NCBI GenBank assembly: GCA_027031685.1
Contig: JALVPS010000047.1
Span: 1-19,956 of the forward strand
Source: Gammaproteobacteria bacterium
Lineage (GTDB): Bacteria; Pseudomonadota; Gammaproteobacteria; UWMA-0217
DNA length: 19,956 nt
Reading direction: 5' to 3'
The notes under the pieces are model-generated. The model was not told where the DNA came from. It made no database searches and worked only from the letters and a program-made list of their open reading frames with translations. Position numbers and translations under genes: made by a program. Below, in pieces: positions 5,876 through 14,388 of this stretch (the first letter of the stretch is position 1; every line of letters begins with the position of its first letter).

Positions 5876-7324
5876 ATGCACCACACCATCGTCCCCGTCA
5901 TCCTGTCGGGCGGCTCGGGCACCCGCCTGTGGCCCCTGTCCCGCAAGAGCTATCCCAAGCAGTTCCTGCCACTGCTGGGCGAGCAGTCCCTTTTCCAGTC
6001 CACCGTGGCGCGGCTGCGGCCCATCACCGACCGGCCGCCGCTGGTGGTCACCAACCAGGAACACCGCTTCCTGGTGGCCGAACAGCTGCGCACCCTGGGC
6101 AGGGAGGACGCCAGCATCCTGCTCGAGCCGGTGGGGCGCAACACGGCGCCGGCCATCGCCGCCGCCGCGCTGTACCTGCTGGCACACGGTGAGGCCAGCG
6201 ATCCACCCTTGCTGCTGGTGTTGCCCTCCGACCACGACATCCGCGATGGAGATGCCTTCCGCGGTGCCGTGCAGGCCGCCGCCGAGGCGGCCGCCAGGGG
6301 CCGGCTGCTCACCTTCGGCATCCGCCCCTCCCGGCCGGAGACCGGCTACGGCTACATCCGCGCCGCCGAGCCCCCGTTGCCGGATGGCGGGGGCGAGGTC
6401 TATCCGGTGGCCGAATTCGTGGAGAAACCGGATGCCGCCACCGCCCGCCGTTATCTGGAATCCGGCGACTACTACTGGAACAGCGGCATGTTCCTGTTCC
6501 GCGCCGACCGCTACCTGGCGGCGCTGGAGGAGTTCTCCCCCGACATCCTGCACGCTTGCCGGCGCGCCGTGGCCGACGGCCGACCGGACCTGGACTTCTT
6601 CCGCCTCGACGCAGCCGCCTTCGACGCCTGCCCCAGCGATTCCATCGACTACGCCGTCATGGAACGCACCCGTGAGGCGGGTGTGGTGCCGCTGGATGCG
6701 GGCTGGAGCGACGTGGGCGCCTGGTCCTCCCTGTGGGAGCTGAGCGAGCACGATGAAGACGGCAACGTGCGGCGCGGTGATGTGTTGTGCGAAGACACCC
6801 GCGACTGCTACGTGCACGCCGAGCACCGCCTGGTGGCCACCCTGGGGGTGAAGGACCTGATCGTGGTGGAGACGCCCGACGCCGTGCTGGTGGCCGACAG
6901 GCATGCCAGCCAGGACGTGAAGCGGGTGGTGGCACGGCTGCGCGCCGACGGCCGCCACGAGCACATGGACCATCGCAAGGTCTATCGCCCGTGGGGCAAG
7001 TTCGATTCCATCGACCGCGGCGAGCGCTTCCAGGTCAAGCGCATCACCGTCAAGCCAGGCGCCAGCCTGTCGTTGCAGAAGCACCACCACCGCGCCGAGC
7101 ACTGGATCGTGGTGTCCGGGACGGCCGAGGTGACCTGCGACGACGAGGTGCGTCTCATCTCGGAGAACGAATCCACCTTCATCCCCCTGGGGGCGCGCCA
7201 CCGGCTGCGCAATCCAGGCAAGATCCCGCTGGAGATCATCGAGATCCAGTCTGGCAGCTACCTGGGGGAGGACGACATCGTCCGCTACGACGACCACTAC
7301 GGGCGTGAGCGGGATGACGCCTGA
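5876..7324 (+). CDS. manC: Mannose-1-phosphate guanylyltransferase / mannose-6-phosphate isomerase
   Basis: This two-domain enzyme isomerises fructose-6-phosphate to mannose-6-phosphate and later joins mannose-1-phosphate to GTP, giving GDP-mannose. The product has 482 residues, typical for AlgA/ManC/CpsB proteins. The N-terminal nucleotidyltransferase domain begins with the pyrophosphorylase signature GGSGTRLWPLSRKSYPKQFL, followed by FVEKPD and WNSGMFLF. The C-terminal cupin isomerase domain has RPWGKFDSIDRGERF and the metal-binding KHHHRAEHW near residues 402-410. Four bases separate it from the glycosyltransferase stop codon, and AAGG lies eight bases before the ATG. It is cotranscribed with manB, whose product provides the intervening mutase step. 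Whether to call it manC, algA or cpsB depends on the polysaccharide made. Confidence 0.95.
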   Translation: MHHTIVPVILSGGSGTRLWPLSRKSYPKQFLPLLGEQSLFQSTVARLRPITDRPPLVVTNQEHRFLVAEQLRTLGREDASILLEPVGRNTAPAIAAAALYLLAHGEASDPPLLLVLPSDHDIRDGDAFRGAVQAAAEAAARGRLLTFGIRPSRPETGYGYIRAAEPPLPDGGGEVYPVAEFVEKPDAATARRYLESGDYYWNSGMFLFRADRYLAALEEFSPDILHACRRAVADGRPDLDFFRLDAAAFDACPSDSIDYAVMERTREAGVVPLDAGWSDVGAWSSLWELSEHDEDGNVRRGDVLCEDTRDCYVHAEHRLVATLGVKDLIVVETPDAVLVADRHASQDVKRVVARLRADGRHEHMDHRKVYRPWGKFDSIDRGERFQVKRITVKPGASLSLQKHHHRAEHWIVVSGTAEVTCDDEVRLISENESTFIPLGARHRLRNPGKIPLEIIEIQSGSYLGEDDIVRYDDHYGRERDDA

Positions 7325-7349
7325 ACCGGCATCCACACAAGGAGGGTAC

Positions 7350-8702
7350 ATGCAGATCGACTGTTTCAAGGCCTACGACGTGCGCGGGCGGGTGCCCGAG
7401 CAGCTCAACGAGGACGTGGCGTGGCGCATCGGGCGCGCCTATGCGGCCCATTTCCGGCCACGCACCGTGGCGGTGGGCTACGACATCCGCGAGACCAGCC
7501 CGGCGCTGGCCGACGCCCTGAGCCGCGGCCTGCAGGCGGGCGGCGCCGACGTGCGCGACATCGGCCTGTGCGGCACGGAAGAGGTCTATTTCGCCACCGC
7601 CCACTTCGGCCTGGATGGTGGCATCATGGTCACCGCCAGCCACAACCCCATCGAATACAACGGCCTCAAGCTGGTGCAGAAGGACGCCCGCCCGGTGAGC
7701 GGCGACTCCGGCCTGCACAACATCCGCCGCCTGGCCGAGGCCGGCGACTTCCCCGACGTGCCGCAGACGGGACAGCGCGAGGCGCTGGACAGCCGCCCCG
7801 CCTTCATCGAGCACCTGCTCGGCTACGTGGACACCGCCGCCCTCAAGCCCCTGCGCATCGTGGTCAATGCCGGCAACGGCGGCGCCGGGCTGGTGATCGA
7901 CGCCTTGGAGCCGCACCTGCCCTTCGAGTTCATCAAGGTGCACCACGAGCCGGATGGCCGCTTCCCCAATGGCATCCCCAACCCGCTGCTGCCGGAGCGG
8001 CGCCAGGCCACCATCGACGCCATCCGTGCCCACGACGCCGACCTGGGCGTCTCCTGGGACGGCGACTTCGACCGCTGCTTCCTGTTCGATGAGCAGGGCG
8101 GCTTCATCGAGGGTTACTACATCGTCGGCCTGCTGGCCCAGGCCTTCCTGGCCAAGCACCCCGGCGAGAAGATCGTGCACGACCCGCGCCTCACCTGGAA
8201 CACCATCGACGTGGTCACCCGCGCCGGCGGCGTGCCCATCCAGAGCAAGACCGGCCACGCCTTCATCAAGGAACGCATGCGTCAGGAGGACGCCATCTAC
8301 GGCGGCGAGATGAGCGCCCACCACTACTTCCGCGACTTCGCCTACTGCGACAGCGGCATGATCCCCTGGCTGCTGGTCACCGAGTTGCTGTCGCGCCAGG
8401 ACCAGCCGCTGTCCGCCCTGGTGGCCGAGCGGCAGGCCGCCTTCCCCTGCAGCGGCGAGATCAATTTCCGCGTCAACGACGCCGCCTTCTGCCTCAAGGC
8501 CATCGAGCGCGAGTTCGGCCCCGCCGCGCAGTCCATCGACCGCACCGACGGACTGGGTCTGGCGTTCGACGACTGGCGCTGCAACATCCGCGCCTCCAAC
8601 ACCGAGCCCCTGTTGCGCCTCAACGTGGAGGCACGCGGCGACGCCGAGCTGATGCGCAGGCAGACCGAGCGGCTGTCACGCTTCATCGAACGGTTCGGCT
8701 GA
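7350..8702 (+). CDS. manB: Phosphomannomutase
   Basis: ManB/CpsG interconverts mannose-6-phosphate and mannose-1-phosphate, the step between the two reactions of ManC. The 450-residue protein (E. coli CpsG 456) carries the four marks of the alpha-D-phosphohexomutase family: the phosphoserine loop TASHNP with S97, the metal loop DGDFDR at 237-242, the sugar-binding GGEMSAHHYF from about 318, and the phosphate-binding RASNTEP at 414-420. The N-terminus CFKAYDVRG matches CpsG more closely than phosphoglucosamine mutases. The ATG at 7350 has AGGAGG at its optimum; an upstream ATG at 7305 would overlap manC and lacks family similarity. Activity on glucose phosphates cannot be excluded. Confidence 0.93.
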   Translation: MQIDCFKAYDVRGRVPEQLNEDVAWRIGRAYAAHFRPRTVAVGYDIRETSPALADALSRGLQAGGADVRDIGLCGTEEVYFATAHFGLDGGIMVTASHNPIEYNGLKLVQKDARPVSGDSGLHNIRRLAEAGDFPDVPQTGQREALDSRPAFIEHLLGYVDTAALKPLRIVVNAGNGGAGLVIDALEPHLPFEFIKVHHEPDGRFPNGIPNPLLPERRQATIDAIRAHDADLGVSWDGDFDRCFLFDEQGGFIEGYYIVGLLAQAFLAKHPGEKIVHDPRLTWNTIDVVTRAGGVPIQSKTGHAFIKERMRQEDAIYGGEMSAHHYFRDFAYCDSGMIPWLLVTELLSRQDQPLSALVAERQAAFPCSGEINFRVNDAAFCLKAIEREFGPAAQSIDRTDGLGLAFDDWRCNIRASNTEPLLRLNVEARGDAELMRRQTERLSRFIERFG

Positions 8703-8712
8703 ACGCGCCCGT

Positions 8713-8741
8713 GCCGCCGATGGGCGGCGATCCGGTATAAT
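8713..8741 (+). promoter_or_regulatory. purD promoter
   Basis: A perfect TATAAT at 8736-8741 lies 30 bases before the purD ATG. At the -35 position stands GCCGCC, the same six bases at the same 17-base distance as in the purH promoter. Eleven of the 17 spacer bases also match, and CGCG-CCTTCT follows both -10 boxes. This gives purD independent transcription although manB ends only 69 bases upstream. Confidence 0.75.
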
Positions 8742-8771
8742 CGCGGCCTTCTTCCACACCCGGACATTCCC

Positions 8772-10076
<1,305 letters not shown>

Positions 10077-10101
10077 CGGGTGGCCGACGTGGGACGGCGG
10101 C

Positions 10102-11361
10102 TCAGCCGCGCTTCATGGAGTCGAAGAACTCGTTGTTGTTCTTGGTGGCCTGCAGCTTGTTGAGCAGGAATTCCATCGCCTCCACCTCGTCCATGGGGTG
10201 CAGGAACTTGCGCAGGATCCACAGCTTCTGCAGCTCCTCGTCGGTGGTCAGCAGCTCCTCGCGGCGGGTGCCGGAGCGGTTGATGTTGATGGCCGGGAAG
10301 ACGCGCTTCTCGGCGATGCGCCGGTCCAGGTGGATCTCGCTGTTGCCGGTGCCCTTGAACTCCTCGTAGATCACCTCGTCCATCTTGGAGCCGGTGTCGA
10401 TGAGCGCCGTGGCCAGGATGGTGAGCGAGCCTCCCTCCTCGATGTTGCGCGCCGCGCCGAAGAAGCGCTTGGGACGCTGCAGGGCGTTGGCGTCCACACC
10501 GCCGGTGAGCACCTTGCCGGAGGACGGCACCACCGTGTTGTAGGCGCGCGCCAGGCGGGTGATGGAGTCCAGCAGGATCACCACGTCGCGCTTGTGCTCC
10601 ACCAGCCGCTTGGCCTTCTCGATGACCATCTCGGCCACCTGCACGTGGCGCGTGGCGGGCTCGTCGAAGGTGCTGGAGATGACCTCGCCGCGCACCATGC
10701 GCTCCATCTCCGTCACCTCCTCGGGCCGCTCGTCGATGAGCAGCACGATGAGATAGCACTCGGGGTGGTTGGAGGCGACGCTCTGGGCGATGTTCTGCAG
10801 CATGATCGTCTTGCCCGCCTTGGGCGGGGCGATGATCAGGCCACGCTGACCCTTGCCCACCGGCGCCACGATGTCGATGACCCGTGCCGTGATGTCCTCG
10901 CGGCTGCCGTTGCCGCGCTCCATGCGCAGCCGCTCCGTGGGGTGCAGGGGCGTCAGGTTTTCGAACAACACCTTGGTCTTGGCGTTCTCCGGCGGCTCGA
11001 AGTTGATCTTGTCCACCTTGAGCAGGGCGAAATAGCGCTCGCTGTCCTTGGGCGGGCGGATCTTGCCCGACACCGTGTCTCCGGTGCGCAGCCCGAAGCG
11101 GCGGATCTGGCTGGGCGAGACGTAGATGTCGTCCGGCCCGGCCAGGTAGGAGGCCTCCTCCGAGCGCAGGAAGCCGAAGCCGTCCTGCAGGATCTCCAGC
11201 ACCCCGTTGCCGAAGATGTCCTCCCCGCTCTTGGCGTGCGCCTTCAGGATGGCGAAGATCAGGTCCTGCTTGCGGGCGCGCGCCATGTTCTCGATGCCCA
11301 TGTCCTGGGCCATCCTGATGAGCTCGGAGACGGGCTTTTTCTTGAGTTCGGTCAGATTCAT
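10102..11361 (-). CDS. rho: Transcription termination factor Rho
   Basis: Rho is the hexameric RNA-dependent ATPase that ends transcription at untranslated RNA. The product is 419 residues, exactly the E. coli length. Visible parts are the N-terminal helical Rho_N region (1-45), the cold-shock-like RNA-binding domain with the RNP1 motif DGFGFLR at 60-66, Walker A APPKAGKT at 178-185, Walker B VVILLDSITRLARA, the Q-loop/R-loop region with PSSGKVLTGGVDANALQRPK, and the arginine-finger region near SEIHLDRR. The start at 11361 matches E. coli Rho (MNLTELK); the open frame continues 26 codons upstream without similarity. No clear Shine-Dalgarno precedes the ATG (ATTCCCCT), and a leader of about 115 bases separates it from the promoter. 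It forms the usual trxA-rho pair. Confidence 0.97.
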   Translation of the reverse strand: MNLTELKKKPVSELIRMAQDMGIENMARARKQDLIFAILKAHAKSGEDIFGNGVLEILQDGFGFLRSEEASYLAGPDDIYVSPSQIRRFGLRTGDTVSGKIRPPKDSERYFALLKVDKINFEPPENAKTKVLFENLTPLHPTERLRMERGNGSREDITARVIDIVAPVGKGQRGLIIAPPKAGKTIMLQNIAQSVASNHPECYLIVLLIDERPEEVTEMERMVRGEVISSTFDEPATRHVQVAEMVIEKAKRLVEHKRDVVILLDSITRLARAYNTVVPSSGKVLTGGVDANALQRPKRFFGAARNIEEGGSLTILATALIDTGSKMDEVIYEEFKGTGNSEIHLDRRIAEKRVFPAININRSGTRREELLTTDEELQKLWILRKFLHPMDEVEAMEFLLNKLQATKNNNEFFDSMKRG

Positions 11362-11484
11362 AGGGGAATTTCGGACATGGGGAACGGGTATTGCGCGCTG
11401 GCCCCTGGAGCGGGAAGCACGGCCGTGGAATCGGGTCAAATCTGGATTGAGCGCCAGAGCGGCAGACGTCGCAGACAGGCTGCC

Positions 11485-11514
11485 ACTATAGTATGAATAG
11501 GCCGGAGCGTCCAG
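11485..11514 (-). promoter_or_regulatory. Probable rho promoter
   Basis: Reading the minus strand, CTGGAC (11514-11509) and TATAGT (11490-11485) are 18 bases apart, a fair sigma-70 pair in the 172-base trxA-rho spacer. Transcription would begin near 11478, leaving a leader of roughly 115 bases. In E. coli the rho leader is where Rho attenuates its own synthesis; the same is possible here but not shown. Confidence 0.5.
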
Positions 11515-11533
11515 CCGAGGCGGGCTCTGGCGA

Positions 11534-11860
11534 CTAGATGTTCTGGTCCAGAAAGGCGGTGAGCTGGGACTTGCTGACGGCCCCGACCTTGATGGCCTCC
11601 ACGTTGCCCTCCTTGAACAGCATCAGGGTGGGTATCCCGCGGATGCCGTAGCGCGGTGGCGTGTTGGGGTTCTGGTCGATATTGAGTTTTGCCACTTTCA
11701 GCTTTCCGCTGTATTCTTCGGCGATTTCATCCAGCAGGGGGGCAATCATTTTGCACGGCCCGCACCAGTCGGCCCAGTAGTCGACCAGCACCGGAACATC
11801 GGACTGCAGCACTTCCTTCTCGAAGGTATCGTCGCTGACATGCAAAATGCCTGCACTCAC
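11534..11860 (-). CDS. trxA: Thioredoxin 1
   Basis: This 108-residue cytoplasmic disulfide reductase has the thioredoxin active site WCGPC with C33 and C36, the buried aspartate (D26 in LVDYWADWCGPC) and the cis-proline loop RGIPTLMLF. Length equals that of E. coli TrxA. Translation starts at GTG (11860), supported by GGGAG seven bases upstream. It lies upstream of rho and divergent from rhlB across 107 bases, the same arrangement as in E. coli. No strong -10/-35 pair is visible in that spacer. Identification is secure. Confidence 0.96.
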   Translation of the reverse strand: MSAGILHVSDDTFEKEVLQSDVPVLVDYWADWCGPCKMIAPLLDEIAEEYSGKLKVAKLNIDQNPNTPPRYGIRGIPTLMLFKEGNVEAIKVGAVSKSQLTAFLDQNI

Positions 11861-11967
11861 GTTGGATCTCCCCCATCACTGCCAAGGGTGCGCTTGATGA
11901 GATCGAGACTAGCCGATTGCCCCAGACAAGTCCATATCCGTCCCCTGCCGTACGGGGCTCGCGCCGC

Positions 11968-13311
11968 ATGAGCGACCAGTATCTGACCGAGCACCGCTTC
12001 GACGAGTTCGACCTGCCGCACGAGGTGCTGCGCGGCCTGGAAGCGGCCGGCTTCACCCATTGCACACCCATCCAGGCCGAGGTGCTGCCCCACCTGCTGC
12101 GGGGCGAGGACGTGGCCGGCCAGGCCCAGACCGGCACCGGCAAGACCGCCGCCTTTCTCATCGGCCTGTACACCCGCCTGCTGCGCCACGGCCCCCATCC
12201 CAAGCGCCAGCCCACCCAGCCCCGGGCCCTCATCCTGGCCCCCACCCGCGAGCTGGCCATACAGATCCACCGCGACGCCGAGACCCTGGGCCGCTTCCTC
12301 GACTTCCGCCTCGGCCTGGCTTACGGCGGGGTGGACTACGAAAAGCAGCGCCGCACCCTGCAGGCGGGCGTGGACATCCTCATCGGCACGCCGGGCCGCC
12401 TCATCGACTACTTCAAGCAGCGCGTGTTCGACCTGCGCGCCCTGGAGGTGCTGGTACTGGACGAGGCCGACCGCATGTTCGACCTCGGCTTCATCAAGGA
12501 CCTGCGTTACCTGCTGCGGCGCATGCCGCACCCGGAGAAGCGCCTCTCCATGCTGTTCTCCGCCACCCTCTCCTACCGCGTCATGGAACTGGCCTACGAG
12601 CACATGAACAACCCGGTGCGCATCGAGGTCAAGCCGGAGCAGGTCACCGCCGAGCGCGTCGAGCAGCAGGTCTTCTATCCCGCCAACGACGAGAAGATCC
12701 GCCTGCTCATCGGCCTGATGAAAAAGCGCCAGCCGGAGCGCAGCATCGTGTTCACCAACACCAAGCACGGGGCGGAAAAGGTGGCCGCCTGGCTGGGCGG
12801 CAACGACATCCCCGCCGCCCTGCTGTCCGGCGACGTGCCGCAGCGCAAGCGCCAGCGGCTACTCAACGAATTCGCCGAGGGCAAATACCGCGTGCTGGTG
12901 GCCACCGATGTGGCCGCGCGGGGCCTGCACATCCCCGACGTCACCCACGTCTTCAACTTCGACCTGCCCCAGTCGGCCGAGGACTACGTGCACCGCATCG
13001 GCCGCACCGCCCGCGCCGGCTCCTCCGGCACCGCCCTCAGCTTCGCCTGCGAGGACACCTCGTTCTATCTGCCGGACATCGAGGAATACGTGGGCCAGAA
13101 ACTGCCGGTGGGGGACATGATGGCCTACCTGCTGCCCGAGGACGAGCTGCAGCGGCCGCTGCGCATGGAACGCCGCCCGCGCGGGAGTGGCCGCGGCCGG
13201 CGCGGCCCCGGCCGTTCGGGCGAGGCCCGCGGGGATCGGCGCAATGGCGAAGGGAGGCGCCCACCTCGCCGCCGCCGGCGACGACGGCCCAAGGCGGCCA
13301 GCGGGGGATGA
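11968..13311 (+). CDS. rhlB: ATP-dependent RNA helicase RhlB (DEAD-box)
   Basis: RhlB unwinds RNA and in E. coli works within the RNase E degradosome. From the ATG at 11968 the product has 447 residues and begins like E. coli RhlB (LTE, then the F and Q of the Q motif, CTPIQ at 32-36). Further motifs are AQTGTGKT at 53-60, APTRELA, TPGRL, DEAD at 165-168, SAT, VATDVAARGLHIP and HRIGRTAR from 342. A TTG 17 codons upstream is open but its translation has no family similarity. The last 55 or so residues form a very Arg/Gly-rich basic tail, longer than in E. coli, likely for RNA contact. The ribosome binding site is weak (ACGGGG). Divergence from trxA-rho supports RhlB over other DEAD-box paralogues. 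Confidence 0.93.
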   Translation: MSDQYLTEHRFDEFDLPHEVLRGLEAAGFTHCTPIQAEVLPHLLRGEDVAGQAQTGTGKTAAFLIGLYTRLLRHGPHPKRQPTQPRALILAPTRELAIQIHRDAETLGRFLDFRLGLAYGGVDYEKQRRTLQAGVDILIGTPGRLIDYFKQRVFDLRALEVLVLDEADRMFDLGFIKDLRYLLRRMPHPEKRLSMLFSATLSYRVMELAYEHMNNPVRIEVKPEQVTAERVEQQVFYPANDEKIRLLIGLMKKRQPERSIVFTNTKHGAEKVAAWLGGNDIPAALLSGDVPQRKRQRLLNEFAEGKYRVLVATDVAARGLHIPDVTHVFNFDLPQSAEDYVHRIGRTARAGSSGTALSFACEDTSFYLPDIEEYVGQKLPVGDMMAYLLPEDELQRPLRMERRPRGSGRGRRGPGRSGEARGDRRNGEGRRPPRRRRRRRPKAASGG

Positions 13312-13602
13312 GGAAAGAAAGCCGCCGTATGCCCGCGCCCCCCTGCCTCCATTGACCAGTCTCAGCCACCGGTGACAGAGCCCGAATCGGTGGCCTCCCC
13401 ACACCCGGTTTCGCCACAATCCACCGATCCTTCCTGGGAAAACAGGCCCTCCTGAAACATCAATCCGGGGGGAACCGGCGCGCCATGAGGACCGGAGAGA
13501 CGCAGGCCATCGGCCACGGGATTTCACATCGGCGTGCCCATGGTGCGTCATGATCAGGCATCCTGGGCATCCACGCGCCACCTGGACCAGGCCCGACCGC
13601 CG
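13312..13602. other. Intergenic region between convergent rhlB and the Crp/Fnr gene
   Basis: These 291 bases carry no gene I can support. The main structure is a 7-base inverted repeat, GCCACCG at 13365-13371 and CGGTGGC at 13388-13394, with a 16-base loop and no T-tract. Both flanking genes end here, so termination is probably Rho-dependent or the hairpin is weak. Confidence 0.55.
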
Positions 13603-14283
13603 CTACAGCTCCCGGCGGAGGCGCTCGGGGTCGAGGAGGGTGATGTCGCGCCCCTGCACGCGGATCAGGCCCTTGTCGGTGAGCAGGTGCAGGATGCGCG
13701 AGAAGGATTCCGGGGCCAGGTTGAGGCGCGAGGCGATGAGGTTCTTGTGCGCCGGCAGCTGTACGTGGTCGTCCTCGGCGCGGTGTTCGAGCAGGAAACG
13801 CACCACCCGCTCGGTGGAGTTCTGCAGGCAGCAGGTCTCCAGGTCGCTCACCAGGTGGTGCAGACGCATGGACAGGCCGGCCAGCAGGCCGTGGGCCACT
13901 TCCGGCGAGCGTTCGATGGCCTCGAAGATGCGCCGGGCGCCGATCTCCACCACGGTGGACTTGATGAGCGCCTGGGCGGTCACCGGGCTGGGCCGCTTGA
14001 GGAACATGAGCGCCTCGCCGAAGGAGCGGCTGGGACCGATCAGCTCGATGACCTTCTCGGCGCCGGTGGGCGAGGCCACCACCAGCTTCACCTGGCCGCT
14101 GATGACGCAGTACATACTGGTCACCTGCTGCCCCTGGTGCAGGATGATGTCGTTGCGGCGCACCTCGAGCACGCGCGCCGTCTCGACCAAGGCCTCGAAC
14201 AGGGCGGGCTCCATTTCACAGAACAGGGGCAGCGAACGCAGCGCCTCCTGGATTGCCTTCTTCTGCTGGATGCGAGTGGCCAT
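13603..14283 (-). CDS. Crp/Fnr-family transcriptional regulator, Dnr-like
   Basis: From the ATG at 14283 the protein has 226 residues: a cyclic-nucleotide-type beta-barrel (about 18-120) with ISGQVKLV at 61-68, a dimerisation helix (about 122-165) and a winged helix-turn-helix (about 170-220). It follows Pseudomonas Dnr closely in SRILHLL, GLIRVQGRDITLLD and ALMFLKRP. The recognition helix has E192, S195 and R196, the Fnr/Dnr pattern that reads TTGAT half-sites, not the Crp pattern. The N-terminal cysteine cluster of oxygen-sensing Fnr is missing; only C22 and C151-C152 are present, so an iron-sulfur sensor is unlikely and heme/NO sensing as in Dnr is possible. A GTG at 14325 with AGGGG upstream is an alternative start adding 14 unconserved residues. 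The gene follows glyS by 105 bases on the same strand as the d1-propeller pair. Confidence 0.88.
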   Translation of the reverse strand: MATRIQQKKAIQEALRSLPLFCEMEPALFEALVETARVLEVRRNDIILHQGQQVTSMYCVISGQVKLVVASPTGAEKVIELIGPSRSFGEALMFLKRPSPVTAQALIKSTVVEIGARRIFEAIERSPEVAHGLLAGLSMRLHHLVSDLETCCLQNSTERVVRFLLEHRAEDDHVQLPAHKNLIASRLNLAPESFSRILHLLTDKGLIRVQGRDITLLDPERLRREL

Positions 14284-14388
14284 GCCGATGGGGTCAGTCC
14301 TCGTTGGCGGGGCGCCGGCGCGCACGGGCCGCGCCCCTGGAATGAGATGTAGTCGCCGCCGCGGCGCAGGGCAAGTGCCGGCCGCCGT

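Noticed and set aside
4302..6743. An 813-codon open frame on the plus strand
   Set aside because: It crosses wecB antisense, the divergent spacer and, out of frame, the glycosyltransferase and manC. Its translation is low-complexity Arg/Pro/Ser and matches nothing.
5684..7369. A 561-codon open frame on the minus strand
   Set aside because: Antisense to manC, which is certain from its motifs.
11894..11905. TTGATGAGATCG as an Fnr box in the trxA-rhlB spacer
   Set aside because: The spacing between half-sites is three bases, not four, and the second half-site does not match ATCAA.
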